Positions 50,443 to 59,595 of a DNA stretch of 64,000 nt are shown piece after piece. The stretch's first letter is position 1. Every line of letters starts with the position of its first letter. The position numbers were made by a program, and so were the translations under genes. Below the pieces are notes generated by a model. It did not search any database, was not told the origin of the DNA, and saw nothing but the letters and a program-made list of their open reading frames with translations. Source of the DNA: Streptomyces filipinensis (GTDB lineage Bacteria; Actinomycetota; Actinomycetes; Streptomycetales; Streptomycetaceae); assembly GCF_014649495.1 (NCBI RefSeq), contig NZ_BMTD01000011.1, positions 186,001 to 250,000 of the forward strand, read 5' to 3'.

Positions 50443-51732
50443 TCAGCGGAGTGGGGTGCCGTCCTCGCGCAGCTGCATCTGCGGACGCCCCGTCACCAGC
50501 AGCCAGGCCGGCAGCGACGCGATGCACAGCAGGGCGAGGATCGCGGGGGAGGCGACCAGGGCGGCGGCGGTGAACAGGCTCACCCAGCCCTGCCGGGTGA
50601 CCGCCAGGAGCATGCCCAGGACGCCTGTGGCCACGCCCAGCGCCGGATGCACGGCCGGAACGAGCGCATGGGCGCACAGGCCCAGGGCGGCGCCGACGAA
50701 GACCGCCGGGAAGATACGGCCGCCCCGGAAGCCGCAGGACGCGGCGACGAGCAGCGCGGCCAGCTTCACCACCGCCATCACGGCGAACTGCCCCGCCGAC
50801 CAGGCCGCCGGGTCGTGGGCCAGCTCCCCGACCTCCGACAGCCCCTTGAACAGCGTCAGACGGCCGCCCAGCGCCCCCAGGGCGGCCAGTACGACCCCGC
50901 CGGCCGGAAGCATCAGCATCGGGTGCCGCAGCCGCCGGAAGGCCGCGTGGACGTACGGGAAGGCGTACACGGCGCACATGCCGAGCAGCGCGGCCGCCGA
51001 GGCGGTCACGAGGGCCGCCAGGACGTCCTTCGCGTCCGGGTGGCCCAGGGGCGGGAGCCCCAGGTCGAAGGTCGGATGGGACACCAGGGTGGTGGTGATC
51101 GCCCCGCACGCGCCGGCGGTCAGCGGCGCGAACAGGTTGTCCCACAGCCGGCCGCGCATCGGGCGTCCGGCCAGCGCCTCGGAGATGACCAGCGCCGCCG
51201 CCACCGGCGTGCCGAACAGCGCGCCGATCGTCGCCGACTCGGCCAGCACCGGCCACAGGCTGCCCGGCGTCCGGGGCATCAGCCGGGCGCCGAGCCAGGC
51301 CGCGAGGCTCACGTTCACGGCGATGATCGGGTTCTCCGGGCCGAGGCTCGGACCGCCGGCCAGCATCAGTCCGGTCGCCAGCACCAGGCCGGGCAGCACG
51401 ACCGGCGCCATGGCAGGGGCGTTCAGGCCCACGGTGGCCGGGTCGGGACCGGCGTGGCCGGGCACCTTCCAGACCACCAGCCCGACCGCGATCCCGGTCG
51501 CCACGAGCATGACGAAGATCCACAGCACCGAGTAGGGGCCCACCCCGAGCGCGCCCGGCAGCGGCCCCCACAGCACGCGCTGGAGCTGCTCCGCCACCGC
51601 GCTGACCCCGATGAAGGCCAGGCTCGCGCCCACGCCCACGACCGCGGCGGGCAGGATGAAGGGCAGCAGGGACCGCGCCGGAGCCGTAGGGGCGGTGGAC
51701 GGCGCCTGTGACGCGTGGGGTTCCTGGGCCAC
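50443..51732 (-). CDS. ClC-family chloride channel/transporter
   Basis: A 429-residue membrane protein with about ten or more hydrophobic segments. Selectivity motifs are PSLGPENP and the conserved GFRGGRIFPAVFVGAA. The gating-Glu position in the GPENP motif is present (E), as in Cl-/H+ exchangers. The GTG at 51732 is used; its ribosome-binding site is poor, so the start is uncertain. Upstream member of the clc-gadB pair; would dissipate charge created by glutamate decarboxylation. Confidence 0.87.
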   Translation of the reverse strand: MAQEPHASQAPSTAPTAPARSLLPFILPAAVVGVGASLAFIGVSAVAEQLQRVLWGPLPGALGVGPYSVLWIFVMLVATGIAVGLVVWKVPGHAGPDPATVGLNAPAMAPVVLPGLVLATGLMLAGGPSLGPENPIIAVNVSLAAWLGARLMPRTPGSLWPVLAESATIGALFGTPVAAALVISEALAGRPMRGRLWDNLFAPLTAGACGAITTTLVSHPTFDLGLPPLGHPDAKDVLAALVTASAAALLGMCAVYAFPYVHAAFRRLRHPMLMLPAGGVVLAALGALGGRLTLFKGLSEVGELAHDPAAWSAGQFAVMAVVKLAALLVAASCGFRGGRIFPAVFVGAALGLCAHALVPAVHPALGVATGVLGMLLAVTRQGWVSLFTAAALVASPAILALLCIASLPAWLLVTGRPQMQLREDGTPLR

Positions 51733-51811
51733 GGGCTCACCATAAGCGGACAAAATGCGCACAACATCCCGAACGTCCTGGGCGTCTCGCGCGGAACGCG
51801 CGGAAACCGGC

Positions 51812-51842
51812 TTGCACCTCACGTGACGTGAGGCCTCAGCGT
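51812..51842 (+). promoter_or_regulatory. tipA promoter (MerR-type, 19-bp spacer)
   Basis: -35 TTGCAC (51812-51817) and -10 CAGCGT (51837-51842) are 19 bp apart, the long spacing of MerR-activated promoters. The dyad CCTCACG-TGA-CGTGAGG (51817-51833) fills the spacer. The layout matches the S. lividans thiostrepton-inducible ptipA as I remember it. Confidence 0.9.
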
Positions 51843-51890
51843 GGACGGCGTACCGACGACAAGGACGACAAGGACGACAAGGAGCGGAAA

Positions 51891-52652
51891 GTGAGCTACT
51901 CCGTGGGACAGGTCGCGGGGTTCGCCGGCGTCACGGTGCGCACCCTGCACCACTACGACGAGATCGGTCTGCTCGTACCCAGCGAGCGCACGTACGCCGG
52001 CCACCGGCGCTACAACGACGCCGACCTCGACCGGCTCCAGCAGATCCTGTTCTACCGGGAGCTCGGCTTCCCGCTTGAGGAGGTCGCGGCCCTGCTCGAC
52101 GACCCGGACGTGGACCCGCGCGCACACCTGCGCCGCCAGCACGAACTGCTGACCGCCCGGATCGAGAAGCTGCAGAAGATGGCCGCGGCCGTGGAGCACG
52201 CCATGGAGGCACGCACGATGGGCATCAACCTGACGCCGCAGGAGCGGTTCGAGGTCTTCGGGGACAAGGACCCCGAGCAGTACCGCGAGGAGGCGGAGGC
52301 GCGCTGGGGCGACACCGAGGCGTACGCCGAGTCGCAGCGCCGCGCCGCCGCCTACAGCAAGGAGGACTGGAAGCGCATCAAGGCCGAGGTCGACGACTGG
52401 GGCGTGCGGTACGCGGCCCTGGTCGCCGCCGGCGAGCGGCCGGCCGGGGAGGCGGCCATGGAGCTGGCCGAGGAACACCGGCGGCACATCAGCAGGTGGT
52501 ACTTCGAAGTCCCGTACGAGATGCACCGGTGCTTCGGGGAGATGTACGTCTCCGACGAGCGTTTCAAGGCGTTCTACGACTCCATGCACCCCGGGCTCGC
52601 CGAGCACCTGCGTGCGGCGATCCTCGCCAACGCCGACCGGCACACCTCCTGA
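51891..52652 (+). CDS. tipA: Thiostrepton-induced transcriptional activator TipAL/TipAS
   Basis: A 253-residue MerR-family regulator. The N-terminus SYSVGQVAGFAGVTVRTLHHYDEIGLL is the winged helix; residues about 75-109 are the coiled-coil dimer helix. The C-terminal domain (110-253) binds thiopeptides; Cys214 (HRCFGEMY) is the residue known to link covalently to thiostrepton. Met110 (52218) begins the separately made TipAS form. The GTG at 51891 gives exactly the known 253-residue TipAL length. Autoactivated from the promoter upstream. Confidence 0.95.
   Translation: MSYSVGQVAGFAGVTVRTLHHYDEIGLLVPSERTYAGHRRYNDADLDRLQQILFYRELGFPLEEVAALLDDPDVDPRAHLRRQHELLTARIEKLQKMAAAVEHAMEARTMGINLTPQERFEVFGDKDPEQYREEAEARWGDTEAYAESQRRAAAYSKEDWKRIKAEVDDWGVRYAALVAAGERPAGEAAMELAEEHRRHISRWYFEVPYEMHRCFGEMYVSDERFKAFYDSMHPGLAEHLRAAILANADRHTS
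52205..52220 (+). promoter_or_regulatory. Internal ribosome-binding site and start of TipAS
   Basis: GGAGG at 52205-52209 precedes the in-frame ATG at 52218 by eight bases. This is codon 110 of tipA and the N-terminus of the antibiotic-binding form TipAS, MGINLTPQERFEVFG. Confidence 0.85.
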
Positions 52653-52680
52653 CCGGTCCCGGCCCGGGCGTGCACGGGGG

Positions 52681-53046
52681 TCACTCCCGGGCCAGGACCA
52701 CCGCCGTGCCGTAGGCGCACACCTCGGTGCCGACGTCCGCGGCCTCGGTCACGTCGAACCGGAACGCAAGCACCGCGTCGGCACCACGCGCGCGTGCCTG
52801 TTCCACGAGGCGGTCCATGGCCTGGTTGCGGGTCTGCACGAGCGTCTTGGTCAGCCCCTTCAGCTCGCCGCCGATCATCGACTTCAGCCCGGCGCCGATC
52901 TGACTGCCGAGATGCCGGGAGCGGACCGTGAGTCCGAACACCTCGCCCAGCACCGTCTGCACCCGGTACCCGGGCACGTCGTTCGTCGTCACGACCAGCA
53001 CGTCCGGCTGGGGCCCCTGGCCGCCGCCGTAGTCATCGAGTCCCAT
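52681..53046 (-). CDS. YbjQ/UPF0145 family protein
   Basis: A 121-residue protein: VLVVTTNDVPGYRVQTVLGEVFGLTVRSRHLGSQIGAGLKSMIGGELKG, then ARARGADAVLAFRFDVTE. This is the YbjQ pattern, which forms oligomers of unknown function and is sometimes called a heavy-metal-binding domain. ATG at 53046. The convergent tipA gene ends 28 bp away. Confidence 0.88.
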   Translation of the reverse strand: MGLDDYGGGQGPQPDVLVVTTNDVPGYRVQTVLGEVFGLTVRSRHLGSQIGAGLKSMIGGELKGLTKTLVQTRNQAMDRLVEQARARGADAVLAFRFDVTEAADVGTEVCAYGTAVVLARE

Positions 53047-53196
53047 GCGTCACAGCTTTCTCGCAGTCATCCCACAGCGCATCCCGGGGACACCGGTGGA
53101 ACCTGGGGCGGTCCCCTCACGTTGATAGCTTTGTGCGGCACTCCCCCGAAGACCAGCCGCCGCAGCCGCCCTGACCCCCTGGAGCCCGGACCCGTG

Positions 53197-54150
53197 ATGA
53201 CACTCGCCCTCGGCCCGAGCTGGCTCGATCCCAACTACCTGCTCGGCACCTACAGCATCTGGGGCCTGCTGCTCATCGTCTTCGCGGAGTCCGGACTGCT
53301 CATCGGCTTCTTCCTGCCGGGTGACTCGCTCCTGTTCACCTGCGGCCTGCTGATCACGTCGAACCAGCTGGACTTCCCGCTGTGGGGTGCGATCGCCCTG
53401 ATCTGCCTCGCCGCGATACTCGGCGACCAGGCGGGCTACATGTTCGGCAAGAAGGTCGGCCCGTCCCTGTTCAACCGCCCCGACTCGCGCCTGTTCAAGC
53501 AGGAGAACGTCACCAAGGCGCACGAGTTCTTCGAGAAGTACGGCCCGAAGTCCCTGGTCCTGGCCCGCTTCGTGCCCATCGTGCGCACGTTCACGCCGAT
53601 CATCGCCGGCGTCAGCGGCATGAAGTACCGCTCGTTCCTGATCTTCAACGTCATCGGCGGTGTGCTGTGGGGCGCCGGCGTCACCCTGCTCGGCTCCTGG
53701 CTCGGCAACATCGGCGTCGTCAAGAACAACATCGAGGCGATCCTGATCCTGATCGTCCTCGTCTCCGTGATCCCGGTCGCGATCGAGTTGCTGCGCGCCC
53801 GCGGCAAGCAGAAGAAGGCCCCGCGGCCGGCACCGGAGGCGTCCCGCCCGGCTCCCCCGGTCATGGACACCGAGACCACCCAGCTGCGCCGCATCGAGCC
53901 GGACCAGCCGTACGGCGGCCCCTACGAGCAGCCGTACCAGCAGCCGTACGAGCAGCCCCAGCAGCCCCCGCAGCAGGAACAGCAGTACTGGAACCAGGGC
54001 GGTTACGACGACCAGTACTACGGCCGGCAGCAGTACCCCCAGCAGCAGAACTACGGCGAGCCCCGGCAGCAGCCCTACGGCGAGGCCCAGCAGTACGACC
54101 CGAACGCGTACCCGTACGACTACGGCCAGGGCAACCACCGCGCCCGGTGA
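53197..54150 (+). CDS. DedA-family membrane protein with Gln/Tyr/Pro-rich tail
   Basis: A 317-residue protein. Residues 1-205 are the DedA core (SNARE-associated type) with FAESGLLIGFFLPGDSLL and RFVPIVRTFTPIIAGVSGM; the family recycles undecaprenyl phosphate or lipids. The remaining 110 residues form a Gln/Tyr/Pro/Gly-rich, probably disordered cytoplasmic tail (PYEQPYQQPYEQPQQP). ATG 53197 is listed, but GTG 53194 is better spaced from GGAG at 53181. Confidence 0.85.
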   Translation: MTLALGPSWLDPNYLLGTYSIWGLLLIVFAESGLLIGFFLPGDSLLFTCGLLITSNQLDFPLWGAIALICLAAILGDQAGYMFGKKVGPSLFNRPDSRLFKQENVTKAHEFFEKYGPKSLVLARFVPIVRTFTPIIAGVSGMKYRSFLIFNVIGGVLWGAGVTLLGSWLGNIGVVKNNIEAILILIVLVSVIPVAIELLRARGKQKKAPRPAPEASRPAPPVMDTETTQLRRIEPDQPYGGPYEQPYQQPYEQPQQPPQQEQQYWNQGGYDDQYYGRQQYPQQQNYGEPRQQPYGEAQQYDPNAYPYDYGQGNHRAR

Positions 54151-54153
54151 CCC

Positions 54154-55809
54154 TCAGAAACCCCTGGTCCTCTTGGCGGCCCGCCGCTTCCCGGCGGAGC
54201 CGATCCTGAGGAACAGCCGGAAGACCTCCGACCCCAGATTGACCCCGATGGCGATGGCTATCGCCAGCGACGCCGCGTTCGCCAGCGACACCAGCCCCTT
54301 GTTCACCTCGTTCTGCGCCATGTTCAGCAGACCGAAGTAGGTGGCCGAACCCGGCAGCAGCGGCCCGATCGCCGCCGTCGTGTACGGCAGGGCGGAGGCG
54401 AACCGGTACCGCGACAGCAGCTGCCCGAACAGCCCGACCAGTCCCGCCGCGACGGCCGTGGACGCCACCGGCGAGATGTCGGCGACGTAGTGCATCGCGC
54501 CGTACACCGACCACGCGACGCCCCCGTTGAGCGTCACCCACAGCACGGTCGAACGTTCCTGCTGGAGCAGCACCGCGAACGTCAGCGACAGCAGCATGGA
54601 CGCCGCGATCTGCACCAGCGGCCGTTCGTTGATGACGAGCGCCGCGTCCGGGTTCAGCTTGCCGCCGACCTTCACGCCGAAGTACAGGACGATCAGCACG
54701 CCGGTGACGATGCCGACGAAGAAGTACATGACCTCCAGCAGGCGCGCCGACGCGGTGATGTAGAAGCCCGTCAGGCCGTCCTGCACGCCCGCCACCAGCG
54801 CCCGTCCGGGCAGCAGCGCGAACAGTCCACCGGTGACGACGGCGGACGCCTTCACGTCGACGTGCGCCAGCGCGAACGCCACCCCGATCGACGCGGGCGG
54901 CATCGCGGCCACCGTGAACTGGTAGAACTCCGGCAGCCCGCGGCCCGCGCACAGCCAGGCCAGCCGGTCGCCGAGCATCGCGCCGACGGCCGCGGCGACG
55001 AACACGATCAGGTCACCGCCGACCAGGACGGAGGCCGCACCGGCGAGCAGACCGCTGGCCAGGGTCAGCGCCCAGCCCGGGTAGGGGTGCCGGTTGCGGC
55101 GGATCTCCGCCAGCCGCCGGTAGGCCTCCTCCAGCGAGACATGCGTCTCGGGGTCCGTCAGGTCGTCCACCAGCCGGAACACGGCCGCCAGCCGCGTGTA
55201 GTCGGTGCCCCGCCGCCGTACCGTCCGCGAGGCCGTCACCGGATCCTCCACCAGCGACGGCTGGTGCGAGATCGACAGCAGGGTGAAGGTGACGTTCGGC
55301 TCGCAGCGGTCCAGCCCGTAGGAGCGGCACACCGCGAACATCGCGGCCTCCACGTCCTCCGCGCCCTCGCCGCCGGCCAGCAGCAGCTCCCCGATACGCA
55401 GGGTCAGGTCGAGCACGCGCGGGACGGCCGGGCCGACCTCGTCCTCCCGCTGCACCTGCTCCGGCGCGGGCCGCTCGGCCACCGGCATGCGCAGCATCGT
55501 GCGCATCCGGTCCTGCCAGGGGGCGTCCTTGACCAGGCTGACCAGCGGGACCCCGGTGGCCGGTGTGAACGCCGTCGGGGCGTCCTTGGCGCTGTAGGTG
55601 CGCGGCGGGCTGAACGCCGACCCCTCCGGCTCGGCACTCGGCGGCTGCGGTGTCTGCAGCCCCTCCGGCACCGCGAACTCGGAGGTCGTCTCCGGCTCAC
55701 CGACCGTCCTCGGGACGTCCAGACCCACGGGAATGGCGAACTCGGACGTGATCTCCGGGTCGTACCGCGCCTCGTCCGACCGGGGCTTGCGGTCCTCCGC
55801 CTCCGTCAC
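54154..55809 (-). CDS. ThrE-like threonine/serine exporter
   Basis: A 551-residue membrane protein of the ThrE family. The N-terminal 140 residues are a cytoplasmic extension with a duplicated segment (TSEFAIPVGLDVP / TSEFAVPEGLQTP). The family domain follows: RIGELLLAGGEGAEDVEAAM and about ten hydrophobic helices. The GTG at 55809 has GGGAGCGG 11 bases upstream. It ends 3 bp from the convergent dedA stop. Confidence 0.85.
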   Translation of the reverse strand: MTEAEDRKPRSDEARYDPEITSEFAIPVGLDVPRTVGEPETTSEFAVPEGLQTPQPPSAEPEGSAFSPPRTYSAKDAPTAFTPATGVPLVSLVKDAPWQDRMRTMLRMPVAERPAPEQVQREDEVGPAVPRVLDLTLRIGELLLAGGEGAEDVEAAMFAVCRSYGLDRCEPNVTFTLLSISHQPSLVEDPVTASRTVRRRGTDYTRLAAVFRLVDDLTDPETHVSLEEAYRRLAEIRRNRHPYPGWALTLASGLLAGAASVLVGGDLIVFVAAAVGAMLGDRLAWLCAGRGLPEFYQFTVAAMPPASIGVAFALAHVDVKASAVVTGGLFALLPGRALVAGVQDGLTGFYITASARLLEVMYFFVGIVTGVLIVLYFGVKVGGKLNPDAALVINERPLVQIAASMLLSLTFAVLLQQERSTVLWVTLNGGVAWSVYGAMHYVADISPVASTAVAAGLVGLFGQLLSRYRFASALPYTTAAIGPLLPGSATYFGLLNMAQNEVNKGLVSLANAASLAIAIAIGVNLGSEVFRLFLRIGSAGKRRAAKRTRGF

Positions 55810-55939
55810 CTCGCACCGCTCCCTGAACAACACATTCCGTTCGGCTCAGTATGCGCACAGGTACCCGGACGGGCCCTACGCGCACATGAACGCGGAACGG
55901 GCCGCACGCACGCGTACGGCCCGTTCCGACGAGCGGGGC

Positions 55940-56431
55940 TCAGTGGCCGCCCTGCTCCTTGAAGCGCTTGTACGACCGCTCGATCTCCACCTCGGCGTCC
56001 GTGCGGCCCACCCAGTTGGCACCCTCGACCGACTTGCCGGGCTCCAGGTCCTTGTACACCTCGAAGAAGTGCTGGATCTCCAGGCGGTCGAACTCCGACA
56101 CGTGGTGGATGTCGCGCAGGTGCTCCACACGCGGGTCGGTGGCCGGGACGCACAGCAGCTTGTCGTCGCCGCCCGCCTCGTCCGTCATGCGGAACATGCC
56201 GATCGCGCGGCAGCGGATGAGGCAGCCCGGGAAGGTCGGCTCGTCCAGGATGACCAGCGCGTCCAGCGGGTCGCCGTCCTCGCCGAGGGTGTTCTCGACG
56301 AAGCCGTAGTCGGTCGGGTAGGCGGTCGAGGTGAAGAGACGACGGTCCAGGCGGATCCGACCGGTCTCGTGGTCCACCTCGTACTTGTTGCGCGAACCCT
56401 TCGGGATCTCGATCGTGACGTCGAACTCCAC
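55940..56431 (-). CDS. ppa: Soluble inorganic pyrophosphatase (family I)
   Basis: A 163-residue enzyme. EFDVTIEIPKGSRNKYE opens the fold and the metal site EDGDPLDALVI is intact. Hydrolyses pyrophosphate in the cytoplasm. The GTG at 56431 is chosen because GGAGGAG lies nine bases upstream and the length equals that of known actinobacterial enzymes; ATG 56446 is an in-frame alternative. The window thus encodes both a soluble and a membrane pyrophosphatase (hppA). Divergent from dacB, 85 bp between starts. Confidence 0.96.
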   Translation of the reverse strand: MEFDVTIEIPKGSRNKYEVDHETGRIRLDRRLFTSTAYPTDYGFVENTLGEDGDPLDALVILDEPTFPGCLIRCRAIGMFRMTDEAGGDDKLLCVPATDPRVEHLRDIHHVSEFDRLEIQHFFEVYKDLEPGKSVEGANWVGRTDAEVEIERSYKRFKEQGGH

Positions 56432-56516
56432 CGGTGGCTCCTCCATGATCAGCACATAGTTCTGGTGGTTAAGTGTCCCTCACGCAGGTGTGTGATCGCG
56501 AAAGGGGCTGGTGGTC

Positions 56517-58130
56517 GTGCCAGAGCTGAGGCCTTGGCGGGCTGCGAGACCGCAGGTCGAGCGGATCGCGGACGCCGTACGACCGCGTCTGGCGCGGGCC
56601 GCGACGGCCGCGAAGCCGCGGATCGCACGGTTGACGCGGGCCCTGCGGCCCCGGTCCCCGCGCCCGCCCCGTCGGCAGGCGGCCAGGACCTGGCAGTACA
56701 CCGCGGGCGCCGCCACCGCCGGCCTCGCGCTCGCCGCCGGTGTGGTCACCGCGGCGGGCCCCTGGGACGCCAACGGTCAGCGTACGGCGGAGCGGGACCG
56801 GGCGACCGCCCTGGAGCGGCCAGGTGGCGCAGATCACGATGGCTCCGCCGCGGCGGGATCCGGTACGGCGCCGGGGACCCGGCCCGCGCCGAGCGCCGCG
56901 CCCGTCCTGGCGGGCCTGGACGCGCGTACGGCCGCCGTGGACACCAGAACGGCCCCGCCGGGCGGAAAGGCCCTCTCGGGCGCCCTGGGGCGCCTCCTGG
57001 GCGCCTCCGCGCTGGGCGGCGACCACGCGGCCGCCGTCGTCGACGTGGCCACCGGCAAGCGCCTGTACGGCACCGAGGCCGGCAAGGGCTTCACCCCCGC
57101 GTCGACCACGAAGATCGCCACCGCCGTCGCCGCCCTGTCCGCCCTGGGCCCCGACCACCGCCTCACCACCCGGGCCGCGCTCGAACCCGACACCGGCGAA
57201 CTCGTCCTGGTCGGCGGCGGTGACCCCACCCTCACCGCCCGCGGGAAGGCCGGGGGCGGCGACTGGGCGGACCTGCGCACGCTGGCCGCGGACACCGCGA
57301 AGGCGCTCCACAAGCGCGGCGTCCACAAGGTCACGCTCTCCTACGACACGACCCTCTACTCCGGCCCCGCCCTGCACCCCATCGGTGTGAACGACAACCT
57401 CGCGCCCGTCAGCGCCCTGACCGTCGACGAGGGGCGCGTCAACGACTCCGTCAGCGGTCCGGCGCACCGCGTGGCCGACCCGGCGAAGGACGCGGCCGGC
57501 AAGTACGCGGCCTTCCTCAAGGACGCCGGCATCGCCACCACGGCCCCCGGCCCCTCCAAGGCGAGCACGCGCGCGGAGACCCTCGCCGCGGTCTCCTCCC
57601 CGCCGCTGTCCGCCCTGGTCGAGCGCATGCTGACCAACAGCGACAACGACATCGCCGAGGCGCTGGCCCGCCAGACGGCCCTGGCCAGCGGCGAACCCGG
57701 CAGCTTCGACGGCGGTGCCAGGGCGATCTCCGCGCGGCTGACCAAGCTGGGCCTGCCGATGTCCGGCGCCGCCTTCCACGACGGCAGCGGCCTCAGCCGT
57801 GACGACAGGCTCACCGCCGACCTCCTCACCGCCCTGCTGGTCACGGCCGGCGACCCCGGCCGCCCCGGCCTGCGCCCGGTCCTCACCGGCCTGCCCGTGG
57901 CCGGCTTCACCGGCACCCTCACCCACCGCTACACCGACGGCGCCGCCGGCGTCATCCGCGCCAAGACCGGCACCCTGACCGGCGTCAACACCCTGGCCGG
58001 CACGGTCGTGGACGCCGACGGCCGCCTCCTGGCCTTCGCCTTCCTGGCCTCCGGCACCACCGACCCGCTGCAGGCCCAGGCGGCGCTGGACACGACGGCG
58101 ACGGCGCTGGCGGGATGCGGTTGCCGGTAG
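56517..58130 (+). CDS. dacB: D-alanyl-D-alanine carboxypeptidase (PBP4/DacB type)
   Basis: A 537-residue peptidase. An Arg-rich cytoplasmic start precedes one membrane segment (about 62-80). The penicillin-binding core has the catalytic SxxK at Ser196-Lys199 (PASTTK), SDND (SxN box) and KTGT. It trims or cross-links cell-wall peptides outside the membrane. The GTG at 56517 gives proper spacing to GGGG; 56511 is possible. Confidence 0.93.
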   Translation: MPELRPWRAARPQVERIADAVRPRLARAATAAKPRIARLTRALRPRSPRPPRRQAARTWQYTAGAATAGLALAAGVVTAAGPWDANGQRTAERDRATALERPGGADHDGSAAAGSGTAPGTRPAPSAAPVLAGLDARTAAVDTRTAPPGGKALSGALGRLLGASALGGDHAAAVVDVATGKRLYGTEAGKGFTPASTTKIATAVAALSALGPDHRLTTRAALEPDTGELVLVGGGDPTLTARGKAGGGDWADLRTLAADTAKALHKRGVHKVTLSYDTTLYSGPALHPIGVNDNLAPVSALTVDEGRVNDSVSGPAHRVADPAKDAAGKYAAFLKDAGIATTAPGPSKASTRAETLAAVSSPPLSALVERMLTNSDNDIAEALARQTALASGEPGSFDGGARAISARLTKLGLPMSGAAFHDGSGLSRDDRLTADLLTALLVTAGDPGRPGLRPVLTGLPVAGFTGTLTHRYTDGAAGVIRAKTGTLTGVNTLAGTVVDADGRLLAFAFLASGTTDPLQAQAALDTTATALAGCGCR

Positions 58131-58270
58131 GCGCACCCGCCGCCGCAGCCCGCCGCCGCAGCCCACGGCCGCACCGCGCGGTGCCGTGCCGCACCGCCGT
58201 GCCGCCGTGGGCAGTCGTTCCGCCCGTCACCGCCTGCCCCGACGGGGAACGGTCCCGTACGGTTGTCAAC

Positions 58271-59404
58271 ATGACTGGCTTCGGTGGCACCGCATCTCCC
58301 GGGATGGTCGACTGGAACCTCGCGGTGGCAACCGCGACACGGCTCGTACGACCGGGTCCGGACGTCAGTCGCGACGAGGCCCGCGCCGTCGTCGCGGAGC
58401 TGCGCAGGCACGCCAAAGCGTCGGAGGGACACGTCCGGGGCTTCACCCGTATGGGCACCGAGGAGACCCACGACACCCCCGTCCTCGTGGTCGACCGCCC
58501 CGGCTGGGTCCGCGCCAACGTCGCCGGCTTCCGCGAGATCCTCAAGCCGCTCCTGGAGAAGATGCAGGAACGCCGCTCCGGCAATCCCGGCAGCGCGGTC
58601 CTCGGCACCGTCGGCGGCAAGGTCACCGGCGTCGAACTCGGCATGCTGCTGTCGTTCCTGTCCTCCCGCGTCCTCGGCCAGTACGAGACCTTCGCCCCCG
58701 CCACCCGCGACCTGCCCGCGGGCGAGAACGGCGGGGGCCGCCTCCTCCTCGTCGCCCCCAACATCGTCCACGTCGAGCGTGAACTGGACGTCGACCCGCA
58801 CGACTTCCGCCTGTGGGTGTGCCTGCACGAGGAGACCCACCGCACCCAGTTCACGGCCGTGCCCTGGCTGCGCGACCACCTGGAGGGCGAAATCCAGTCG
58901 TTCTTGGCGGAGACCGACGTCGACCCCATGACCTTCCTGGAGCGGATCAGGGAAGCCGCGCAGTCCCTCGCCGGAGGCCGCCCCGAGGGCGAGGAGGAGG
59001 ACGGCGGACGGTCCTTCGTGGAGCTGGTCCAGACCCCCGCCCAGCGCGAGATCCTCGGCCGCCTCACCGCCGTGATGTCCCTGCTGGAAGGGCACGCCGA
59101 CTACGTCATGGACGGCGTCGGGCCCAGCGTCGTACCGACCGTCTCGGAGATCCGCGAGAAGTTCCAGCAGCGCCGCGCCAAGGGCGCCTCCCGCCTCGAC
59201 CTCGCCCTGCGCAAGCTGCTGGGCCTGGATGCCAAACTCCGGCAGTACCGGGACGGTGAACGGTTCGTGCGGGCCGCCGTCGAACAGGTCGGCGTGGACG
59301 GCTTCAACCGCGTGTGGACCTCGCCCAACACCCTCCCCACCAAGGCGGAGATCGCGAAACCGGCGGACTGGGTCGCGCGGGTGCACCGCAAGGCCGAGTC
59401 GTGA
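58271..59404 (+). CDS. Zinc metalloprotease-like protein (DUF2342)
   Basis: A 377-residue protein with the HEETH zinc motif in VCLHEETHRTQF. The rest (EIREKFQQRRAKGASRLDLALRKLLGLDAKLRQYR) matches the actinobacterial DUF2342 family, often called coenzyme F420 biosynthesis-associated. Proteolysis is inferred from the motif only. ATG 58271; a short GGTTGTC precedes it. It lies between dacB and tilS, all on the same strand. Confidence 0.88.
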   Translation: MTGFGGTASPGMVDWNLAVATATRLVRPGPDVSRDEARAVVAELRRHAKASEGHVRGFTRMGTEETHDTPVLVVDRPGWVRANVAGFREILKPLLEKMQERRSGNPGSAVLGTVGGKVTGVELGMLLSFLSSRVLGQYETFAPATRDLPAGENGGGRLLLVAPNIVHVERELDVDPHDFRLWVCLHEETHRTQFTAVPWLRDHLEGEIQSFLAETDVDPMTFLERIREAAQSLAGGRPEGEEEDGGRSFVELVQTPAQREILGRLTAVMSLLEGHADYVMDGVGPSVVPTVSEIREKFQQRRAKGASRLDLALRKLLGLDAKLRQYRDGERFVRAAVEQVGVDGFNRVWTSPNTLPTKAEIAKPADWVARVHRKAES

Positions 59405-59595
59405 ACGGCATGGACACGTCGTGAGTGGAATCCGGCCGACGGCAGGCGAACGCCCCTCCAATCACCCGTCCGAGGGACCGTGAGCCATGCGTAGGCGTGC
59501 AATGCTCGGGGAACGTCCCGCTTCTGTCACCATCTACACACTCTGAGTGACCGGCTCGGGCTCACCCCCCGAAAACTTCATGAAGGGAACCGGAC

